11,981 nt of DNA from Temnopleurus reevesii (lineage: Eukaryota > Echinodermata > Echinoidea > Temnopleuroida > Temnopleuridae), in the NCBI GenBank assembly GCA_036244855.1, contig BQKZ01008629.1, positions 1 through 11,981 on the forward strand, in the 5' to 3' direction. The notes beneath the pieces are model-generated. The model had not been told where the DNA came from, made no database searches, and worked only from the letters and a program-made list of their open reading frames with translations. Positions 9,001 through 11,981 of the stretch are shown piece after piece. Position 1 is the stretch's first letter. Each line of letters begins with the position of its first letter. Position numbers and translations under genes: made by a program.

Positions 9001-11733
9001 CCTCTGGCGATACATCACTGCCAAAAGCAAAGGGAAGTCACAATGTAAAAAAATATACTGCTTTATAACCATGTATGTACCATACAGCTAACTGAACCTT
9101 TGCATTTCAGATTATATAAATGTTTCAAAAGTAGATTGCAAGAAATATAAGTTGTAATAATTCTAAGTTGCTGTAAATTTGAAGAGCAGCAATGCTGTTT
9201 GGCAATTAATAATCCTGCATCTAGTCCTCTCTCAAGCTAATACAAACCCTATGAATTTCATGAAATTACGTTGATTATGAGCAGTTTAATTTTGCAAGGG
9301 GACTTAACTCTTTCGCTACGAGCGGCGCGAAAAAATATTATTTTACGGTAAGCCGCTGTCAGCTGCGTTCTGACGTCACTGTACACAAACAATGATATCG
9401 AGGATCCACCAATGAAGCTTGCATATAATATACCAAATGCTAATCTGCATGACTTCTGACCTTGTTTTCAGCCGGTGAGAGCAGCTCTCCGTCTGAACAC
9501 AAAGTAAAAACTGTCAATGCTTTCTCTATGTATTCCATATTTTCCCCTACTTTCCTGCATTTTATTCCGTGCATATATAGGGAAATTTGGAAACTGAAAT
9601 TTTGTAGCGAAAGAGTTAATATAATTGAAGGCCATTCCAGATGGGAATTGCTGCAATAATTGTGAGCCTGTGTGCAATTTTAAAACTGTATAAGGTTTGC
9701 TAGTCGACAAGAACTTGTACTGTCCATTCCAATATTTAATGCACAGGAGTGGAAAGATTACAGTTAATAAAAATACAATGAAAGCATAAGGAGGTGCTGA
9801 TAGAGCAAAACTTTGAAATAGATGGGAACTTTTGATGGGATATGATCAATATGCACTGTTTTGAAAACAGTTTTGAAATGACCTTAAATTTTTACTTTGA
9901 TTGCGCAATCACTCCATTCATGATTAAAGAATACTTCAGACAATACTACACTCCAAAAGAGATGCCAACTCTTCCAGAATATGCATGACATGTATTTTTT
10001 AATATATAAATTCAAGGCTTCAATCAAAAGTAAATGGCCTGAGGGCATGGTTATTGTTATCATGTCTTCTTTCACTTTTGTTCCTGGGAATGAACTTAAG
10101 AATTTGCAGGGGAGCAATAAACGCTCTCCTAGAGGCTCTCAAAAAGAATATAGTGGAGCTAGATTAGGTCGTCATGTAGTAAGATTGGGTTACAGGGGGC
10201 ACTTTAAAGTACTTCCCCAAAATCATTGAAGGGGAGCTTTAGGAGAGCAATTCCTCTCACTCATCTTAAATTTTAATCCCTGTTGTTCAACTGTTGCTAT
10301 ATTCACATTGCAATTAAATTTCAACCACATGAATATCTGCTCCAATTACAGGACTTTTGGCAATTATAACACTGACTCTAAAATATCTGAAGTATATATC
10401 TTATGTAACAGCTTATGTAACATTTGTAAGGCTTTATTTGCTGAGATACCTGGATGTCTTCTAATGGGCAGACTGATAAACAAAGCTCATCATGCTCAAA
10501 CAGNAAAAATTCATAATTTTCACAAATTCTGTTTGTTTTTCCTCAAACTTTTTTGTTTTGTTTATCTAATTCATATTCTTATGTTGAAAAATAAGTATTT
10601 TGGCTGGTCTTCCAGTTCAGTTTTTGTCCAATAACTTTTTACTTTGCCCCATCCAATTTTTTGAGGATTTTAAGGCTTCACAGCTTCAAACTGAAGGATT
10701 TTCAACATAATTACCAGAAAATATTGGACCTGGATATTTATTGCCATTAGTATAATCATTTCTTACAAAAATATCAATTTTCCACAACATTTCAGCCCAC
10801 CAAACCCCTTAAAAGTGCTCCACACATGCATTCAAGTGTACACAACATAAAAAACAACATGTGGGGATAGCTCGGAAACTTGACCTGATTGAGCAAAACC
10901 AATGTGATTTTTGGATTCAGCACCTCAGATTTACCATAAATCGGCTGAAAAATCACAGACAACAAATTTGCTGTTGACCAGTGTAATTAACACTGACTCT
11001 ATAGTATAACTCTTATGTAACAGCTTATGTAACATTTGTAAGGCTTTGTTTGCCAAGATGCCTGGATGTCTCCTTATGGACAGACTAATAAATAAACCAC
11101 ATCATGCTCAAACAGAAGACATTAAGATTCAAAAGATAATCCCTACAAATATAACTTCAGGTAATGCAAATAGTATCAAATGACTTGGAAATTAAAATTA
11201 CAAAGGTTTACAAAAATAGACTAATAACAGTCAGGATGCAGAGATTAATCAATGTAAAACGAATGGATGTATTCACAAGTTGTGTAAAAAATACGGAGAA
11301 GATTTCCAAACGTATTCTGGTTTATTTTAGTTTAAAAATGCCAATAATATGTTATTCCTAAATGACTGCACCGCAAGCGTAGCCGGGCAAAATGCATGGA
11401 GCTTCTGCGGGAATTGTGTGTGGAGGTGTATTCATATTCATTTTGCAAGTGCTGTTGAAGAGAGCAACACATGTCATCATTTTTGCTTCGCTCTAATTAT
11501 AAGCCATTTCTGGGTTGATTTTATTCAAACGAACTATGAAAAAGTGCATTATGGTAATATTTTTTACTTCAGCTCACAAAGTGGTTAAATATCTGAAGCG
11601 CCATCTCTCCCAAATCTGATCTATACGTTAAATACTTACACATCATGGAATGTCCAGTACTTAACTCCGAGCTTTGTGAAGAACTCAAATGCAACCCTCA
11701 ATCTTCTCTTCGCATTCTCAAGGCTGCTACTAT
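1727..11733 (-). CDS. xylA: Xylose (glucose) isomerase, XylA family, 10 exons, N-terminus outside window
   Basis: The family interconverts D-xylose and D-xylulose, and D-glucose and D-fructose, using two divalent metal ions in a TIM barrel. Joined exons: 11640..11733, 8880..9017, 7929..8038, 6408..6503, 5452..5535, 4812..4938, 4117..4222, 3244..3426, 2436..2510, 1727..1810. They give 364 residues plus TAG. Numbered within this fragment, the key residues are His29 and Asp32 (FHDVDVSPEG signature), Trp116, Glu160 and Lys162 (IEPKPKEP signature), Glu196, His199, Asp224, Asp235, Asp237 and Asp267. Adding 72 gives E. coli His101, Asp104, Trp188, Glu232, Lys234, Glu268, His271, Asp296, Asp307, Asp309 and Asp339, so the core has no net indel. 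Adding 72 residues gives about 436, close to the usual 440. No frameshift or internal stop is seen, so the gene looks functional. The start codon and first exon(s) lie beyond 11981. Cytosolic action is family knowledge; targeting cannot be judged without the N-terminus. Confidence 0.96.
1838..1890. repeat. (AAT)n microsatellite
   Basis: About 17 near-perfect AAT units with one GAT interruption, in the last intron 28 bp from the acceptor of the terminal exon. On the minus strand this is an (ATT)n run. The long Ile or Tyr tracts that it appears to encode are artefacts of the repeat. Confidence 0.95.
1891..1925 (-). mobile_element. SINE tail fragment, minus orientation
   Basis: On the minus strand this reads AAAGCGCTATATAAAAAAG running into (ATT)n. 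The GCGCTATATAAA core is shared with the 3' end of the SINE at 1234-1554, but in opposite orientation. Only the tail is recognisable, so this is a short or heavily decayed insertion. Confidence 0.5.
2436..2510 (-). CDS. xylA: xylose isomerase exon 9 of window
   Basis: 75 bp, 25 codons, phase 0 on both sides. The acceptor is TTTTCAG and the donor GTAAATTA. It reads [20 protein letters not shown] then LQECE, which matches the C-terminal region of long XylA proteins (the usual bacterial wording begins DRYAGW). No catalytic residues lie in this part of the family. Confidence 0.93.
2781..2899. repeat. C/T-rich low-complexity tract (G-rich in transcript)
   Basis: A polypyrimidine tract on the plus strand with C runs at 2783-2787, 2793-2796, 2801-2805 and 2810-2814, then a looser TCC/TTC stretch ending in (CCT)n. 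On the gene's sense strand the four runs become G4-5 blocks spaced by 4-5 bases, which fits the canonical G-quadruplex pattern. It is intronic, between exons 9 and 8 of the window. A short similar block follows the N at 3142-3159. Confidence 0.8.
3244..3426 (-). CDS. xylA: xylose isomerase exon 8 of window
   Basis: 183 bp, exactly 61 codons with phase 0 on both sides. The acceptor is CCCACAG and the donor GTACATTA. It reads from [20 protein letters not shown] to [11 protein letters not shown]. Asp267 in NFDAK matches E. coli Asp339, the last metal ligand. It is the longest exon in the window. A degraded copy of its first half lies upstream at about 3674-3800. Confidence 0.96.
3674..3800 (-). 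pseudogene. decayed partial copy of exon 8 and its upstream intron edge
   Basis: The segment aligns with 3344-3466. TTGAAGATC, AAGTTAA, CTCCTGG, GCTATCCC, TGGTCAAT and ATGCA blocks occur in the same order, and similarity continues past the acceptor (TACAAAAT, AGCTTGTAA). The acceptor AG has become AT. The copied reading frame starts [11 protein letters not shown], then shifts and loses the NFDAK metal ligand. It is a dead internal duplication lying about 250 bp upstream of the parent exon in transcript order. Confidence 0.8.
3884..4054. mobile_element. 171-bp foldback MITE-like element
   Basis: The ends are a perfect 12-bp inverted repeat: AGTCTTACAACT at 3884-3895 and AGTTGTAAGACT at 4043-4054. 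The arms stay complementary almost to the centre (TTTTGCAAAAACTGAAAC against the reverse complement of GTTTCAGTATTTGCACAA, then TTGTCTCAC and ACTTGAT), so nearly the whole unit folds as one imperfect hairpin with a loop of about 12 bases. This is typical of a MITE. The terminal bases recall Tc1/mariner-type ends, but no clear TA duplication is seen, so the superfamily is open. Confidence 0.78.
4117..4222 (-). CDS. xylA: xylose isomerase exon 7 of window (Asp metal ligands)
   Basis: 106 bp. The acceptor is TTCCAG and the donor GTCTGTTC. It encodes 35 full codons, [20 protein letters not shown] through RGATAICK. Asp224, Asp235 and Asp237 match the E. coli metal ligands Asp296, Asp307 and Asp309. 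The intron after it is phase 0. Confidence 0.96.
4812..4938 (-). CDS. xylA: xylose isomerase exon 6 of window (Glu/His metal ligands)
   Basis: 127 bp. The acceptor is ATGTAG and the donor GTGAGTAT. It encodes 41 full codons, [20 protein letters not shown] through EHDIIMAS. The NIEPNH segment supplies Glu196 and His199, equivalent to E. coli Glu268 and His271. A decayed partial copy of this exon, with its acceptor, lies about 70 bp upstream in transcript order (5007-5093). Confidence 0.96.
5007..5093 (-). pseudogene. decayed partial copy of exon 6 with its splice acceptor
   Basis: The first 70 coding bases match exon 6 with three substitutions: GCT to GCC (silent), TTT to TTG (Phe to Leu) and AAA to AAG (silent). 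The acceptor AG is intact at 5095-5094. After the NIEP codons, a small indel shifts the frame, removes the metal-binding His and leads to a stop (EPITTQC then stop). No donor GT follows closely. It lies between exons 5 and 6, so it is a dead or 'poison' copy rather than a productive alternative exon. Confidence 0.88.
5452..5535 (-). CDS. xylA: xylose isomerase exon 5 of window (Glu/Lys active-site motif)
   Basis: 84 bp. The acceptor is TCCTAG and the donor GTAAACT. It encodes 27 full codons, [20 protein letters not shown] then TKHQYDY. This is the second classical XylA signature. Glu160 bridges the metals and Lys162 helps hydride transfer, by analogy with E. coli Glu232 and Lys234. The split codon at the start reads Lys, where many homologues have Glu or Asp. 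Confidence 0.96.
5702..5751. repeat. (ATT)n and T/G homopolymer tract
   Basis: Irregular (ATT)n with CATTATTATC steps followed by about ten T and eight G. It is simple sequence inside an intron and probably marks the tail of an old retroposon. Homopolymer lengths here are prone to sequencing error. Confidence 0.7.
6033..6330 (-). mobile_element. dispersed-repeat-like element with (AAT)n end
   Basis: About eleven AAT units at 6033-6065 are followed by TAGCACTTTACAATTT and a body containing GAATACTGTTGCAGAATTTAG and GCAGCTGCTGAGAAGGGCTT. The body wording resembles a dispersed repeat seen in several marine invertebrate genomes, recalled rather than searched. On the minus strand the repeat would end in (ATT)n, as SINE and LINE tails do here. 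The right boundary is a guess and no coding frame was found. Confidence 0.45.
6408..6503 (-). CDS. xylA: xylose isomerase exon 4 of window
   Basis: 96 bp. The acceptor is TTTGATAG and the donor GTAAGTAA. It encodes 31 full codons, [16 protein letters not shown] through ANFFKMAV. The Val before them is split across the intron, giving the family hallmark VFWGGREGY. The Trp (residue 116 of the fragment) corresponds to E. coli Trp188, which lines the substrate pocket. Phase 1 introns lie on both sides. Confidence 0.95.
6839..7396 (+). pseudogene. LINE reverse transcriptase C-terminus, broken
   Basis: The frame runs without a stop from 6839 to 7312. It reads [20 protein letters not shown], then [40 protein letters not shown] and FKYSAIKL. 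These are hallmarks of the region after the RT palm in CR1/Jockey/L2-type LINEs (IQPxxDYxxxVWGN, LQKRAARI, YKCLNGLAP, RNTR). TGA at 7313-7315 stands where the family has the Trp of KLWN. The frame then continues as NLIPTELQ and SFKRSYKN to a natural stop, TAA at 7394-7396. Upstream, [11 protein letters not shown] is in another frame, which implies a frameshift near 6845. No endonuclease or catalytic YxDD region is present, so the copy is dead. Confidence 0.87.
7637..7663 (+). repeat. (AAAT)n LINE tail
   Basis: Six to seven AAAT units end the LINE. Microsatellite tails of this kind are typical of CR1-like and related elements. Confidence 0.85.
7929..8038 (-). CDS. xylA: xylose isomerase exon 3 of window
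   Basis: 110 bp. The acceptor is TCTAACAG and the donor GTAAGCTG. It encodes 36 full codons, from [20 protein letters not shown] to KKLGGENF. The [11 protein letters not shown] segment is highly conserved in XylA proteins; its Arg codon is split across the preceding phase-2 intron. The following intron is phase 1 and carries the LINE remnant. Confidence 0.96.
8251..8299 (-). pseudogene. short decayed copy of the 3' end of exon 2
   Basis: On the minus strand, AAGCT, GAATA, CTTGTA and TCTCTCACAAAA occur in the same order as at the end of exon 2 (8874-8927), followed by TGTATTA as in the intron beyond the donor. The seven bases carrying the donor GT are missing. It is about 50 bp long and imperfect, so the call rests on collinear blocks rather than high identity. 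Confidence 0.55.
8428..8712. mobile_element. imperfect foldback element of about 285 bp
   Basis: The left arm begins GGGAATCCTTGATTTGTCAA and continues with AATCTGTGATG and ACAACCCC. The right arm, read as reverse complement, gives GGATCCTTGAATCAGTTAC, AATCTGTGACGTCAT and ACAACTCTCC. The outer 60-75 bases are collinear with small gaps. The right arm contains a full TGACGTCA palindrome at about 8668-8675. It is likely an old MITE or foldback element; no target duplication was identified. Confidence 0.65.
8880..9017 (-). CDS. xylA: xylose isomerase exon 2 of window
   Basis: 138 bp. The acceptor is GGCAG and the donor GTAGTATG. It encodes 45 full codons, beginning [16 protein letters not shown] and ending NTCNLFSHK, plus split codons at both ends. 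Asp32, the first residue of the exon, matches E. coli Asp104, which pairs with the catalytic histidine encoded by the previous exon. The catalytic HxxD motif is therefore divided by the 2,622-bp intron. The next intron is phase 2. Confidence 0.95.
9304..9619. mobile_element. piggyBac-like MITE with TTAA at both ends
   Basis: A perfect 16-bp inverted repeat, TTAACTCTTTCGCTAC at 9304-9319 and GTAGCGAAAGAGTTAA at 9604-9619, bounds the unit. Taking TTAA as the target-site duplication leaves 308 bp with 12-bp terminal inverted repeats. TTAA specificity is the mark of the piggyBac superfamily. There is no transposase frame; the short open frames inside are chance. It lies in the intron between exons 1 and 2. 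Confidence 0.85.
9620..10122. other. intron sequence without recognised features
   Basis: Between the MITE and the small inverted-repeat unit, no coding, repeat or RNA signal is recognised. Short open frames on both strands here overlap each other and show no family resemblance. Confidence 0.5.
10123..10248. repeat. small inverted-repeat unit
   Basis: GCTCTCCTA at 10123-10131 is repeated inverted as TAGGAGAGC at 10240-10248. The next bases are partly complementary (GAGGCTCTC against GGGGAGCTT). The 126-bp length would suit a tiny MITE, but the arms are short and no target duplication is obvious. Confidence 0.4.
10361..10503. repeat. direct repeat, copy 1
   Basis: Shares ACACTGACTCTA, then CTTATGTAACAGCTTATG, TAACATTTGTAAGGCTTT, CTGGATGTCT and CATCATGCTCAAACAG with the copy at 10984-11115, in the same order and orientation. 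It ends just before the N at 10504. Confidence 0.85.
10504..10983. other. intron sequence between direct repeats, unidentified
   Basis: About 480 bp with no convincing coding frame. The sequence at 10890-10960 (CCAATGTGATTTTTGGATTC, CACCTCAGATTTACC) is less AT-biased than its surroundings and looks like part of a dispersed repeat, but no family could be named. Confidence 0.4.
10984..11115. repeat. direct repeat, copy 2
   Basis: Second copy of the unit at 10361-10503, about 130 bp, differing by scattered substitutions and a gap of about nine bases near the left end. Both copies stop at the same CTCAAACAG boundary, which suggests a defined repeat end. Confidence 0.85.
11116..11639. other. intron sequence, nothing recognised
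   Basis: No exon of the isomerase, RNA gene or mobile element is recognised. Two short plus-strand open frames (11164-11361 and 11349-11588) show no family resemblance and are taken as chance. Confidence 0.5.
11640..11733 (-). CDS. xylA: xylose isomerase exon 1 of window (catalytic His)
   Basis: 94 bp. The acceptor (TTTTCAG) lies at 11734-11736 and the donor GTAAGT starts at 11639. The exon begins with the last two bases of a split codon, so at least one upstream exon exists. It encodes 30 full codons, from [10 protein letters not shown] to KYWTFHD, including His29, the equivalent of E. coli His101. The intron after it is phase 2. A second GT two bases upstream (11641-11640) is possible, but only the GTAAGT donor keeps the HDVDVSPEG motif in frame with the next exon. 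Confidence 0.93.
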
Positions 11734-11949
11734 CTGAAAATATATATCACGACAAAATCAGACAAACTTATGAATGATAAATACCCAAATTTTTAATTGG
11801 TTAAATAACTTGTAGCAGCTTCATTCGGTCACTCCACTTCAAATAACCTGTTTTCGAACATATAGTGATGGTCCAACAAATGGGTCTTATAGTCTCACTT
11901 CCCATTTCTACCATGCCAATGATAGATGCTTCAGCCCTATAATCATGGC

Positions 11950-11981
<32 letters not shown>
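11734..11981. other. upstream intron and poly-C window edge
   Basis: The acceptor side of the next upstream intron, with no further isomerase exon recognised on the minus strand. The last 29 bases (11953-11981) are all C. This is either a real C microsatellite or a low-quality end of a sequence contig. Confidence 0.6.

Noticed and set aside
9462..9710. Open frames on both strands over the MITE
   Set aside because: They overlap the inverted-repeat element, run out of it and show no transposase motifs.
10308..10634. 108-codon plus-strand frame
   Set aside because: It spans an N and a direct repeat, has no family resemblance, and the second repeat copy does not keep the frame open.
1727..11733. 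Bacterial contamination or very recent bacterial transfer as the source of the isomerase
   Set aside because: Nine GT-AG introns in varied phases, with eukaryotic retroposons inside them, show a long residence in a eukaryotic genome. An ancient transfer is not excluded.

Overview
The window is AT-rich animal genomic DNA. One protein gene is split into short exons on the minus strand, with GT-AG introns of 0.5-2.6 kb. The introns and 3' flank carry SINE-like tails ending in (ATT)n, a decayed LINE, MITE-type hairpins and microsatellites. This texture suggests a marine invertebrate, most likely a sea urchin or another echinoderm. The organism is an inference from texture and gene content, not something a sequence match has shown. 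There is one N at 3141, one at about 10504, and a 29-base C run at the right edge. No bacterial-style operon, tRNA gene, rRNA or CRISPR array is visible.

The gene is a xylose (glucose) isomerase of the XylA family. Ten exons can be joined in frame from 11733 down to the stop at 1727. They give 364 residues plus the stop codon, and all nine junctions are GT-AG with consistent phase. Every active-site and metal-binding residue known from E. coli XylA lies at a constant offset of 72 residues, so no insertion or deletion falls between the first and last of them. About 72 N-terminal residues, the start codon and the promoter lie beyond the right edge.

Layout from left to right. 1-1233 is downstream flank with nothing recognisable except a faint tRNA-like stretch. 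1234-1554 is a tRNA-derived SINE. 1671-1727 is a short 3' UTR with a possible ATTAAA signal. Exons 10 to 1 (numbered within the window, in transcription order) then follow up to 11733. The introns hold a C/T-rich tract (G-rich in the transcript), a 171-bp foldback element (3884-4054), three decayed copies of pieces of neighbouring exons (3674-3800, 5007-5093, 8251-8299), an (AAT)n-tailed dispersed repeat (6033-6330), the 3' end of a LINE (about 6815-7663), a second foldback (8428-8712), a piggyBac-like MITE flanked by TTAA (9304-9619), a small inverted-repeat unit (10123-10248) and a 130-bp direct repeat pair (10361 and 10984).

Two points stand out: an intact, intron-rich xylose isomerase in what looks like an animal genome, and the broken copies of its own exons lying in introns next to the parent exons.
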